DNA of 20,159 nt from Patescibacteria group bacterium (lineage in GTDB: Bacteria; Patescibacteriota; Minisyncoccia; UBA6257; HR35): positions 1 through 20,159 of the forward strand of contig JANXCM010000008.1 of assembly GCA_025060085.1 (NCBI GenBank). The letters are read 5' to 3'. Position 1 is the first letter of the stretch. Every line of letters begins with the position of its first letter. The translations under genes and the position numbers were made by a program. Positions 7,289 through 14,545 of the stretch are shown here, piece after piece. Under the pieces are notes generated by a model that ran no database searches, was not told the origin of the DNA, and saw only the letters and a list, made by a program, of their open reading frames with translations.

Positions 7289-8464
7289 ATGTTTAAGTAT
7301 CTTGAAATTTTTATAGCTCTAAAGATATTAAAACACAAAATTTTTAGAACGCTATCGATTGTTTTAGCCATTGGCGTAGGAATATCTGTTCAATTATTTG
7401 TAGGAATAATTATTGATAGTTCTCAAAATAATCTGATAACTAGAACACTGGGTTCAAATTATCATCTTCTAATTAAACCATTTGAAGACGATAAAATCAA
7501 TACAAAGATAAAAAATCCTGAAAAAATTATTAATAATCTTAACTTAGATTATGAAGACTTTACTAAGATTGCCTATTTAATAGAAGGTAGTATTACTATT
7601 TATGATATTAATAAAAAAAGGGAATATTTTGGTAAATTAATAGGCATAAAAGAATTTTTAGGAAATGATATTTATAACATTCAACAAAATATGATTGATG
7701 GAAAATATTTTTTAGAAAAAGAAAATGTTGTTATTGGTAATACTATTTCTGAAAAACTAAAATTAAAAGTTGGAGATTATTTAGTAATTAAATTTAATAA
7801 TAATTATCTTTCAGTCAAAATTTTAGGAATATTCAATTCCGGCAATCCTGCTTTAGATAATTCTATTATTATGAATATCTCACAAGTTCAAGATTTTTTA
7901 GGATATCGAAGAAAAGAAGTAAGCTCTATTTTTTTTCAAGTAAAAAATGTTTTTGCGTCGGATAAAATCAAAGAAAAAATTTTATCAAAGTACGATGATC
8001 CTTATGAAGTTTTAGATTGGAAAAATGAAAATAAACAATTATTAAGAGCTTTATCAGCTCAGAGAAGTTCTGGATTCTTTGTTCAGTTTTTTATTCTTCT
8101 TTCAATTACTATCTCTGTTTTTAGTATTATTAATATGAAAATTATGGAAAAATATAAAGAAATAGGAATTTTAAAGGCTATCGGGATGAAAAATAAACAA
8201 GTGATTAAAATTTTTCTCAATATAAGTCTAATTTTAGGCATTTTAGGTATAATAGTAGCTTCAATTATTTCTCTAGTGATGACTAAAATTTTTCTAAAAA
8301 TAACTCAAAGCCCTGAAGGTAAACCCTTATTTGAAATAGTGATAAATTACCCATATATTTTTATCACTATTCTCTTAAATATTTTTAGTATTTTTCTCGC
8401 TGGCTATCTTTCTTCTAAAAGAATATCAAAAATAGAACCTGCTCAAATAATAATCGGTGGTTAA
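7289..8464 (+). CDS. ABC transporter permease, FtsX/MacB/LolC-E type
   Basis: The protein has 391 residues with the classic four-helix layout: one N-terminal transmembrane segment (about 18-40), a large extracytoplasmic domain (about 41-260), then three C-terminal membrane helices (about 263-288, 308-334 and 350-375). The FtsX-domain pattern E-K-Y-K-E-I-G-I-L-K-A-I-G-M follows the second helix, where the permease contacts its ATPase. Transporters of this type move lipoproteins, peptides or antibiotics by a mechanotransmission mechanism rather than by classic channel transport. The ATP-binding subunit follows directly. It begins one base after the photolyase stop (TGAAATG), so it is translated with the UV-repair genes. 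The substrate cannot be deduced. Confidence 0.88.
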   Translation: MFKYLEIFIALKILKHKIFRTLSIVLAIGVGISVQLFVGIIIDSSQNNLITRTLGSNYHLLIKPFEDDKINTKIKNPEKIINNLNLDYEDFTKIAYLIEGSITIYDINKKREYFGKLIGIKEFLGNDIYNIQQNMIDGKYFLEKENVVIGNTISEKLKLKVGDYLVIKFNNNYLSVKILGIFNSGNPALDNSIIMNISQVQDFLGYRRKEVSSIFFQVKNVFASDKIKEKILSKYDDPYEVLDWKNENKQLLRALSAQRSSGFFVQFFILLSITISVFSIINMKIMEKYKEIGILKAIGMKNKQVIKIFLNISLILGILGIIVASIISLVMTKIFLKITQSPEGKPLFEIVINYPYIFITILLNIFSIFLAGYLSSKRISKIEPAQIIIGG

Positions 8465-8465
8465 A

Positions 8466-9164
8466 ATGGAAAAAGAAAAATTATTAAAAATTAAAAATTT
8501 AACAAAAATTTATGATGGTAAAACTGAAACGATTGCTTTAAAAAATATTAATCTTGAATTAGATGGAGGTTATGTTTACTCAATATATGGTCAATCAGGA
8601 AGTGGAAAAACTACTCTATTAAATATTTTAGGTGGATTAGATAAGCCAACCGAAGGAGAAGTTTATATTGCTAATGAGGAAATTTCTAAGCTGAATGATA
8701 GAGAACTTTCTATTTTTAGAAATAAAAAGATAGGTTTTATTTTTCAGTTTCATTATTTATTGTCTGAATTTAATGTTTTAGAAAATATTATTATGCCCTC
8801 CTTAATAGAAAGTGATTTTAAGGATTTAAGAGTAAAAAAAGAAAAAGTAAAAGAATTAGCAAAGATTTTAGAAATAGAAAATATATTAAAAAAATACCCC
8901 GATCACATTTCAGGCGGTCAAAGACAAAGAGTAGCTATTTGTAGAGCATTAATAAATGATCCAGAAATAGTTTTAGCTGATGAACCAACTGGTAATCTTG
9001 ATTCAAAGAATACTGAAATAGTAATAGATTTATTTTTTAAGTTAAATAAAATTAGAGGCACGACTTTTATCATTGTTACTCATAATGAAAATATTGCTAA
9101 TAGGTGTAAAAAGAAAATAATGTTAAAAGATGGAGAAATAATTAAAATTGAAGAAAATTATTGA
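8466..9164 (+). CDS. ABC transporter ATP-binding protein, MacB/LolD type
   Basis: This 232-residue ATPase carries Walker A GQSGSGKTT, Q-loop F-Q-F-H-Y-L-L-S, signature I-S-G-G-Q-R-Q-R, Walker B V-L-A-D-E-P-T-G-N-L-D and H-loop V-T-H-N. The A-D-E-P-T-G-N-L-D form is characteristic of the LolD/MacB/FtsE branch, which pairs with FtsX-type permeases like the gene immediately upstream. I chose ATG 8466, one base after the permease stop, with the A-rich context usual here. A GTG at 8457, overlapping the permease, would add three residues. With the permease it forms a complete exporter-type core (two permease and two ATPase subunits expected). Confidence 0.92.
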   Translation: MEKEKLLKIKNLTKIYDGKTETIALKNINLELDGGYVYSIYGQSGSGKTTLLNILGGLDKPTEGEVYIANEEISKLNDRELSIFRNKKIGFIFQFHYLLSEFNVLENIIMPSLIESDFKDLRVKKEKVKELAKILEIENILKKYPDHISGGQRQRVAICRALINDPEIVLADEPTGNLDSKNTEIVIDLFFKLNKIRGTTFIIVTHNENIANRCKKKIMLKDGEIIKIEENY

Positions 9165-9186
9165 TTAATCTTTTTAAAATTATAAT
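9158..9186 (+). promoter_or_regulatory. Candidate internal promoter for the carotenoid genes
   Basis: TATAAT at 9181-9186 lies in the 51-nt gap between the ABC ATPase and crtE, the largest gap in this run. TTATTG (9158-9163) sits 17 bp upstream as a weak -35 match. The transcript would have a leader of about 22 nt before the ATG at 9216. It could allow carotenoid genes to be expressed separately from the repair genes. Confidence 0.35.
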
Positions 9187-9215
9187 GTTCCAATTAAAAA
9201 AATTAATTTATATAA

Positions 9216-10292
9216 ATGATGGAAATAGATAAATTTAGAAAAATAATTGATGTTATTTATAATAATGAGCTTAATAAAATTTATTCTAATATAAAAAATA
9301 AAAGTATTATAAAAAATAATAATTTTTTTCAGAATCTAATAAAACATACTTTAAAAGTTTTAAAGGGCGGTAAAAAAATAAGACCGTTCTTGCTCTTTTC
9401 TGTTTATTATATTTTTAAAAAAAATAGAGCAGGATTTAAAAAAGAATTAGATAGTTTAAAAAACATTTTAATAGCTCTAGAGCTTTTTCATAATTTTTGC
9501 CTTATTCATGATGATATTATGGACGATAGTCATTATCGTCATGGCATTGAAACGGTTAACTATTACTTATTCAATAAGTATAAAAAAATAGAAAATATAA
9601 AAAGATTAATAAAATTTTCAGAAAGTGAAGCAATATTAATTGGTGATTTTGTTTTTAACTATGTTTTTTACTACCTTAATAAACAAAAATGGATAAGTGA
9701 AGAAATTAGAATCAAATTTTATAAAGATTTTTTTGAGATGGTTGATTTAGTTGTATTTGGGCAAATTCTAGATATATATTTAACTATCTACAAAAAAAAT
9801 AATTTTAAGATGATTGAACAAAAAACACTCCTTAAAACATCTTATTATTCTTTTGTTAAACCCTTACAATTAGGTTATATCTTAAGCGATGATAATAACA
9901 AATCATTATATAAAAAATTAGAAGATATAGGGATAAATTTAGGATTAGTGTATCAAATTCAGGATGATGTCTTAAATATTATTGGCGATAAGAATAAATT
10001 GGGAAAAGATACATTAAATGACATTATTAATAATCAACAAACCTTTCTAACTTATTATTTAAATAGATATAATTCTGAAGAATTTAGAAAATTTAAAGAG
10101 AATATAAAAAATGATTTATTTGATAAAGATAAATTTATTAACTTTGTTAAAAAATCAGGAGCATTAAAATTTACTTATAAAAAAATTGATGAGTATAAAA
10201 ATAAAATTATCAAATCTCTTGATGAAATTAATAATTTTGAATTTTCTAAGCTAATTGAAAACTTACTAAAGATAATTTTGAAAGAAAAATAG
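9216..10292 (+). CDS. crtE: Geranylgeranyl diphosphate synthase (trans-polyprenyl synthase)
   Basis: This 358-residue all-helical prenyltransferase adds isopentenyl diphosphate units to make, by context, the C20 precursor of phytoene. Visible motifs are GGKKIRP (51-57), the first Asp-rich motif DDIMDD (99-104), G-Q-x-x-D (GQILD, 182-186) and the second motif QDDVLN (249-254). The last Asp of the second motif is replaced by Asn254. The first motif lacks the two-residue insert common in bacterial GGPP synthases, and Phe94 stands five residues before it. That is the chain-length arrangement of type I (archaeal) GGPP synthases, so C20 is the likely product. ATG 9216 and 9219 are adjacent alternatives. 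crtB follows 5 nt after the stop. Confidence 0.85.
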   Translation: MMEIDKFRKIIDVIYNNELNKIYSNIKNKSIIKNNNFFQNLIKHTLKVLKGGKKIRPFLLFSVYYIFKKNRAGFKKELDSLKNILIALELFHNFCLIHDDIMDDSHYRHGIETVNYYLFNKYKKIENIKRLIKFSESEAILIGDFVFNYVFYYLNKQKWISEEIRIKFYKDFFEMVDLVVFGQILDIYLTIYKKNNFKMIEQKTLLKTSYYSFVKPLQLGYILSDDNNKSLYKKLEDIGINLGLVYQIQDDVLNIIGDKNKLGKDTLNDIINNQQTFLTYYLNRYNSEEFRKFKENIKNDLFDKDKFINFVKKSGALKFTYKKIDEYKNKIIKSLDEINNFEFSKLIENLLKIILKEK

Positions 10293-10297
10293 AGAAT

Positions 10298-11137
10298 ATG
10301 AAGATTTCAGATTTTATAAGAAAATACGGTAAAAATTATTATTTTGCGTCTCTTTTCTTACCTAAAAATACAATGGAAGATGTTTTTAGTTTTTATGCCT
10401 TTGTCAGGTTTTTTGATGATATTGTCGATGAAGAAAATAACTTAAATAAATTTTATGAATATAAAAATAAGTTTATGAGGGAAATTGAGATTAAAAAGTC
10501 AGATTTCCAAATATTCGAGGAGAATTTTAAGATAATAAAAAGATATAAAATTCCTAAAGAATATTTTCTTGATTTTTTAAAATCAATGGAAATGGATTTT
10601 AAGATTAAAAGATATAAAAGTTGGGATGAACTTAATAATTATATCTATGGTTCGGCAGAGGTTATTGGTTTAATTCTCTTAAAAATCTTTGGCAGTAAAA
10701 ATTTAGAAGCAGAAATATATGCTAAAAAATTAGGTTATGCGATGCAATTAACAAATTTTCTTAGAGATTTTGGTGAAGATTACTATAAAAGAAATAGAGT
10801 TTATTTTCCTGAGGAGGAGTTAAATAAGTTCGGTATAGATTTTAAAAATATCAACTCAAAAATAGTTGATCAAAATTTAATTAATTTTATTATTTTTCAA
10901 ATAAAAAATATAAAAAAATATTATAAAGAAGCAAAAATAGGAATAAAGTGGATAAAATGTAGAAGATGTCAATTTGCTGTTTTCCTGGCTGCTAATCTTT
11001 ATCAAAATATTTTAAATAAGATAATTAAAAATAAATATGATATTTTAAATAAGCGAGCTTTTAATAAAAAATTTGATTTTTTAATAATAACTCTTAAATC
11101 ATTTATAGAATTTTTAATAAAGAATTTTAAAAGATGA
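10298..11137 (+). CDS. crtB: Phytoene synthase (squalene/phytoene synthase family)
   Basis: The enzyme condenses two geranylgeranyl diphosphates head-to-head to phytoene, the first committed carotenoid step. Family motifs are present in order: Y-Y-F-A-S-L-F-L-P near the N terminus, the first Asp-rich motif DDIVDE (40-45), Y-G-S-A-E-V-I-G-L (117-125), and the second motif Q-L-T-N-F-L-R-D-F-G-E-D (150-161) followed by the R-x-R-V-Y-F-P-E-E-E-L signature. The length of 279 is normal. Phytoene rather than squalene synthase is inferred from the crtE and crtI neighbours. Its TGA stop overlaps the ATG of crtI (ATGA), so the two are translationally coupled. Confidence 0.92.
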   Translation: MKISDFIRKYGKNYYFASLFLPKNTMEDVFSFYAFVRFFDDIVDEENNLNKFYEYKNKFMREIEIKKSDFQIFEENFKIIKRYKIPKEYFLDFLKSMEMDFKIKRYKSWDELNNYIYGSAEVIGLILLKIFGSKNLEAEIYAKKLGYAMQLTNFLRDFGEDYYKRNRVYFPEEELNKFGIDFKNINSKIVDQNLINFIIFQIKNIKKYYKEAKIGIKWIKCRRCQFAVFLAANLYQNILNKIIKNKYDILNKRAFNKKFDFLIITLKSFIEFLIKNFKR

Positions 11138-12621
11138 ACAAAAAAGTGACAGTGATCGGTGGAGGCTTAGGCGGCTTAGCAATTGCTAATTTATTAGCAA
11201 GAGATGGTTTTGATGTTTATCTCTTTGAAAAAAATGAAAATTTAGGTGGTAGAGCAAATTTTTTTAGAGAAAAAGGTTATTTTTTTGATACTGGCCCCTC
11301 ATGGATTTTAATGGATGATATTTTTTCTGACTATTTTAAACTTTTAGATAAAAACTTTTATGAAGAATTTAATCTAATTAAATTAGATCCAACTTTTAAG
11401 GTCTTTTTTGAAGATGGAGACATTATAGAAATACACTCTGAAATAGAAAAAAATAGAGATATTTTTGAAAAATTAGAAAAAGGTTCCTTTGATAAATTTT
11501 TAAACTATATAGATTATCTAGAAAAAGCTTATTTTTTAATTAAAGAAAAATTCATTCTTGAAGAAATAAATTTTAAAAATTTTTTTAATATCTCTTTTTT
11601 GAGATTATTTTCTAAATCTAATCCTTTTTCAAGTTTAGATAAAGAATTAAGAAGAAAATTTAAAAATGAAAAAATAATCAAATTATTGGAATTTAATTCG
11701 CTTTTTTTGGGTACTAATCCTCAAGAAAGTCCATCAATTTTATCTATTGTAAATTTTTTTATTTATAAAAGAGGAGTTTACTATATTTATGGAGGAGTAT
11801 ATAAATTAATTGAAAAATTAAAGTCTTATTCGGAAAACTTAGGGGTTAAATTATTCACAGAAAATGAAGTTAAAGAAATAGTCATTAAAAATGGTAAAGC
11901 GGTTGGGATATTATTAAAAGATGAAGAGTACATAAAGTCAGACATAGTTATTTCCAACGCTGATTTATATCATACAGAAATTAATTTAATAAAAAATAAT
12001 AAATATCGAACATACTCTGAAAAATATTGGGATAAACTGAAATTAGCTCCTTCAGCTTTTATTATTTACCTTGCTTTAGATAAAAAAGTTAATAATTTAA
12101 CTCATCATAATTTTTATTTTTCTCAAGATTGGCAATTAAATTTTAAAGAAATTTTTGAAAATAATAAATTACCATCTAATCCATCTTTTTATTTTTCTGT
12201 TGCCTCCAAAATAGATGGATCTATTGTTCCAGAAGGATGTGATCAATTATTTATCTTAGTTCCAATCGCATCAAATTTAAAAATAACAGAAAAAGAAAAA
12301 ATGGAATTTAAAGAGAAAATATATGGTATTTTAAGAGATAAGTTGATGCTAGGAAATTTTCAAAATAATATTCAGTTAGAAAAATTTTTTACTCCCGATG
12401 ATTTTTTGTATAAATACAATTCTTTTAAGGGAACAGCCTTGGGAGCTCTACATAATCTTTTTCAAACTATTTTTAGACCTAAAAATAAAAGTAAAAAAGT
12501 AAAAAATTTATATTACGTAGGCTCTTATGTCAATCCTGGAATAGGAATGCCAATGGTTATCTCTTCAGCAATCATAACTTATAAAAAAATAACTCAAGAT
12601 CTTATGACTAAAAAAATTTGA
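11134..12621 (+). CDS. crtI: Phytoene desaturase, CrtI type
   Basis: This 495-residue FAD oxidoreductase desaturates phytoene stepwise, most commonly to lycopene. The N-terminal dinucleotide fold reads VIGGGLGGLAIANLLA (7-22), followed by E-K-N-E-N-L-G-G-R-A and F-F-D-T-G-P-S-W (50-57). The C terminus has the CrtI signature Y-V-G-S-Y-V-N-P-G-I-G-M-P-M (461-474). Close relatives include diapophytoene and 3,4-desaturases, and the number of desaturation steps cannot be read from sequence. It overlaps the crtB stop by 4 nt. Its last 14 nt overlap the 3' end of the convergent prenyltransferase gene, so the two mRNAs are complementary at their ends. Confidence 0.93.
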   Translation: MNKKVTVIGGGLGGLAIANLLARDGFDVYLFEKNENLGGRANFFREKGYFFDTGPSWILMDDIFSDYFKLLDKNFYEEFNLIKLDPTFKVFFEDGDIIEIHSEIEKNRDIFEKLEKGSFDKFLNYIDYLEKAYFLIKEKFILEEINFKNFFNISFLRLFSKSNPFSSLDKELRRKFKNEKIIKLLEFNSLFLGTNPQESPSILSIVNFFIYKRGVYYIYGGVYKLIEKLKSYSENLGVKLFTENEVKEIVIKNGKAVGILLKDEEYIKSDIVISNADLYHTEINLIKNNKYRTYSEKYWDKLKLAPSAFIIYLALDKKVNNLTHHNFYFSQDWQLNFKEIFENNKLPSNPSFYFSVASKIDGSIVPEGCDQLFILVPIASNLKITEKEKMEFKEKIYGILRDKLMLGNFQNNIQLEKFFTPDDFLYKYNSFKGTALGALHNLFQTIFRPKNKSKKVKNLYYVGSYVNPGIGMPMVISSAIITYKKITQDLMTKKI

Positions 12622-13486
12622 AATAAATATAATAAATTGACCATATCATTGGAAGCAATGTATTAATTATTGGAAAAAATTTATATATTTTTAATAATTC
12701 TTCGTTATTATTTATATTTCTATATGAAATTAAAATTAAAAATAAATACGGCAAAAAACCTAAAATAAAAAGGTAATTAAAAAATAAGGAAATTAAAAGA
12801 AAGGAAATAAAATATAAAAATAAACATAGAGTTAAAGTATTTTTAACACCTAACAAAACAGCTGTTGTTTTAATACCAACTTTTTTATCAAATTCAATAT
12901 CAAGTATAGCCGAAAAAGCATGCATAGCTATTGACCACATAATCCCAAAAATGAAACCTATAATAGGAAAATTTTTTTCAGGATATATTAGATAATAACC
13001 AAAAATAGCTGTAAAAACATAATGACTAGCAGAGAAAATAGAATCTATAAATGGTTTAGATTTTGCCCTAATAGGATTAGTAGAGTAAAAAATAGCGAAG
13101 AAAAGAAAAAGATAAAAAAACAAATTTTGATAAAAATTTAGTTTTAAAAAAGAATAAATTAAAAAGGGCAAATTGGTTATTATGACAGATAAGACTAAAA
13201 ATTTATGCGATTTAGGTTCAACTAAAATTTCATAACTTTTCTTTTTAGGATTAAGCTTATCGGTTTCATAATCAAAAATATCATTTATTCCATAAATTAA
13301 CAGATTAGCAGGTAGGGTAAAATAAATAAAATAGATAATAAAATTTAAATTTAAAAAATCATAAATATTTTTAGTAGCTAAAAGATACCCAACGAAAAAA
13401 CTACCTAATTCATAAAGCCAAAATCTTGGCCTCGAAACTAAAATTAAGAATTTTATTTTAGAGAAATTTTTATTAATTTCAGTTAT
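12608..13486 (-). CDS. UbiA-family prenyltransferase, probable lycopene elongase; non-canonical start
   Basis: The continuous frame encodes about 292 residues, the normal UbiA length. It contains both catalytic Asp motifs: NDIFDYETD (68-76) followed by N-P-K-K, and HAFSAILDIEFDKKVGIKTT (about 189-208). The H-A-F-S-A segment and Y-S-x-N-P-I-R-A-K resemble lycopene elongases of C50-carotenoid makers, so I infer addition of C5 units to lycopene. Menaquinone- or lipid-type UbiA activity remains possible. The frame opens after TAA 13495-13493, and the only candidate starts before the first motif are ATA 13486 (used here) or ATT 13477. The first canonical start, TTG 13171, would delete the first catalytic motif and 105 conserved-looking residues. 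It is the last gene of the bacA run and overlaps crtI by 14 nt tail to tail. Confidence 0.82.
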   Translation of the reverse strand: MTEINKNFSKIKFLILVSRPRFWLYELGSFFVGYLLATKNIYDFLNLNFIIYFIYFTLPANLLIYGINDIFDYETDKLNPKKKSYEILVEPKSHKFLVLSVIITNLPFLIYSFLKLNFYQNLFFYLFLFFAIFYSTNPIRAKSKPFIDSIFSASHYVFTAIFGYYLIYPEKNFPIIGFIFGIMWSIAMHAFSAILDIEFDKKVGIKTTAVLLGVKNTLTLCLFLYFISFLLISLFFNYLFILGFLPYLFLILISYRNINNNEELLKIYKFFPIINTLLPMIWSIYYIYFKFF

Positions 13487-13540
13487 TTTACGTTAAAAAT
13501 TTTTAATTTAAAAAAACAGCCTTTTAATTTTTCCTTAAGT

Positions 13541-13552
13541 CTTTCTAGAAAG
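13541..13552. repeat. 12-bp perfect palindrome between the cysteine-rich gene and ubiA
   Basis: CTTTCTAGAAAG is self-complementary. The flanks allow a 7-bp hairpin with loop CTAG if one G-U pair is accepted. It sits in the 80-nt gap between the third cysteine-rich gene and the prenyltransferase on the minus strand. It could be an operator-like dyad, or an mRNA-processing or weak attenuation element. No T-run follows directly, so it is not a good terminator. Confidence 0.4.
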
Positions 13553-13566
13553 ATTGTTAATTAGAA

Positions 13567-13698
13567 TTATTTGTCTTCTACGTTTTCAACGCTTTCTTCA
13601 GAAACATCATATTCACAACATTCGGGACATTTATTACATAGATCACAAACACCACTATCTTCTCCCAGACAAGGATTATTTGTCTTGGGATCATCCAT
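13567..13698 (-). CDS. Tiny cysteine-rich acidic protein (copy 3 of 3)
   Basis: This 43-residue frame runs from ATG (13698-13696) to TAA (13569-13567), with six cysteines at 10, 18, 21, 24, 27 and 28. The C-x2-C-x2-C-x2-C-C core falls at exactly the same residue numbers (18, 21, 24, 27, 28) as in the copy at 98-226. It lacks one Cys of the N-terminal CxxC and the final C-x-C. The tail is acidic (DVSEESVENVEDK). A minus-strand TATAAT ends 8 nt before the ATG, so it may have its own leaderless transcript although it starts only 9 nt after the bacA stop. Metal or Fe-S binding is plausible from the cysteine spacing but unproven. No signal peptide is seen. Confidence 0.75.
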   Translation of the reverse strand: MDDPKTNNPCLGEDSGVCDLCNKCPECCEYDVSEESVENVEDK

Positions 13699-13706
13699 TA
13701 CTTAAT

Positions 13707-13712
13707 ATTATA
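13707..13712 (-). promoter_or_regulatory. -10 box directly before the third cysteine-rich gene
   Basis: TATAAT on the minus strand (13712-13707) overlaps the bacA stop codon and stands 8 nt before the ATG at 13698. That spacing would start transcription at or next to the start codon. No clear -35 box is visible. Confidence 0.4.
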
Positions 13713-14493
13713 ACATAAAGATAACCAAAAATATTAAACCAAAAATTATCCGATAATAACCAAAAATATTAAGATCGTTTTTTTCAAGATATTTAATAAA
13801 CCATTTAATTGTTAAATAAGCGAAAATAAATGAAGTTAAAAAACCAACTGATAGATAAATAATATTACTAAAGTCAAAATATAGATTTTTTAGACCTGAT
13901 TTATATAAATCATAAATTCCTGCCGCAATAATTGTTGGAACAGCTAATAAAAATGAATAAATTACCGAATCTTCTCTTTTAAATTTCAAAATTAGCATTC
14001 CTAAAATAACCGCTCCTGCCCTTGAAACACCCGGGATGACAGCTAGTGCTTGAATAATTCCAATCATAAAAGATTGAAAATAATTAAGATTATTTAGTGA
14101 TTTGTTCAAAACTAATTTATTACTTCTAATCAAATATTCTATAAAAATAAATAATATTCCAACAGCAATTGACATAAAAATAATTAGGAAATAGCTTTCA
14201 AAAAAAATATTTTTAATTATTCTATAAAGAATAACAGAAATTATTGCTGTCGGAATGAAAGAGATAATTATATTTTTGATTAATCTTTTATTGTTAAGTA
14301 TAAATTTAAAATAGGAAACAAAAACAGCTAAAATTGCTCCACTTTGAATAAACACTTCAAAAAATTTATGAAAATCTGTTTGGGGAATTTTTAAAAGATA
14401 AGAAAATAAAATTAAATGAGCTGTTGATGAAATAGGTAAAAACTCAGTTATGCCTTCAATTGCTCCTAAAATAAAATAGCTAATTATTTCCAT
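13708..14493 (-). CDS. uppP: Undecaprenyl-diphosphatase UppP/BacA
   Basis: This 261-residue polytopic membrane phosphatase recycles undecaprenyl diphosphate to the monophosphate carrier used for peptidoglycan and other surface polymers. Both family signatures are present: A-I-E-G-I-T-E-F-L-P-I-S-S-T-A-H-L (about 12-28), with the catalytic Glu-rich first half, and P-G-V-S-R-A-G (about 154-160), with the Ser-Arg pair of the second half. The hydrophobic pattern fits the usual inverted-repeat fold. It starts the minus-strand run with the cysteine-rich gene and the UbiA prenyltransferase, and is divergent from the peroxiredoxin. A TATAAT box stands 10 nt before the ATG. Confidence 0.95.
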   Translation of the reverse strand: MEIISYFILGAIEGITEFLPISSTAHLILFSYLLKIPQTDFHKFFEVFIQSGAILAVFVSYFKFILNNKRLIKNIIISFIPTAIISVILYRIIKNIFFESYFLIIFMSIAVGILFIFIEYLIRSNKLVLNKSLNNLNYFQSFMIGIIQALAVIPGVSRAGAVILGMLILKFKREDSVIYSFLLAVPTIIAAGIYDLYKSGLKNLYFDFSNIIYLSVGFLTSFIFAYLTIKWFIKYLEKNDLNIFGYYRIIFGLIFLVIFML

Positions 14494-14503
14494 ATTAAAG
14501 ATA

Positions 14504-14509
14504 ATTATA
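14504..14509 (-). promoter_or_regulatory. -10 box of uppP, leaderless spacing
   Basis: A minus-strand TATAAT (14509-14504) is followed by 10 nt and the uppP ATG (14493). Transcription would start at or within about 3 nt of the start codon. The -35 region is not recognisable. Confidence 0.5.
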
Positions 14510-14530
14510 AGGTTTTAAGATTTAATGATA

Positions 14531-14536
14531 TATAAT
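14531..14536 (+). promoter_or_regulatory. -10 box of the peroxiredoxin gene, leaderless spacing
   Basis: TATAAT at 14531-14536 is followed by 9 nt and the ATG at 14546. It mirrors the divergent uppP box in the same 52-nt gap. The -35 region is poor. Confidence 0.5.
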
Positions 14537-14545
14537 ATTTAAGAT

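Noticed and set aside
12608..13171. Short 187-residue version of the prenyltransferase starting at TTG 13171
   Set aside because: The frame stays open for more than 100 codons upstream and encodes the essential first UbiA Asp motif, so this start would give a truncated protein.
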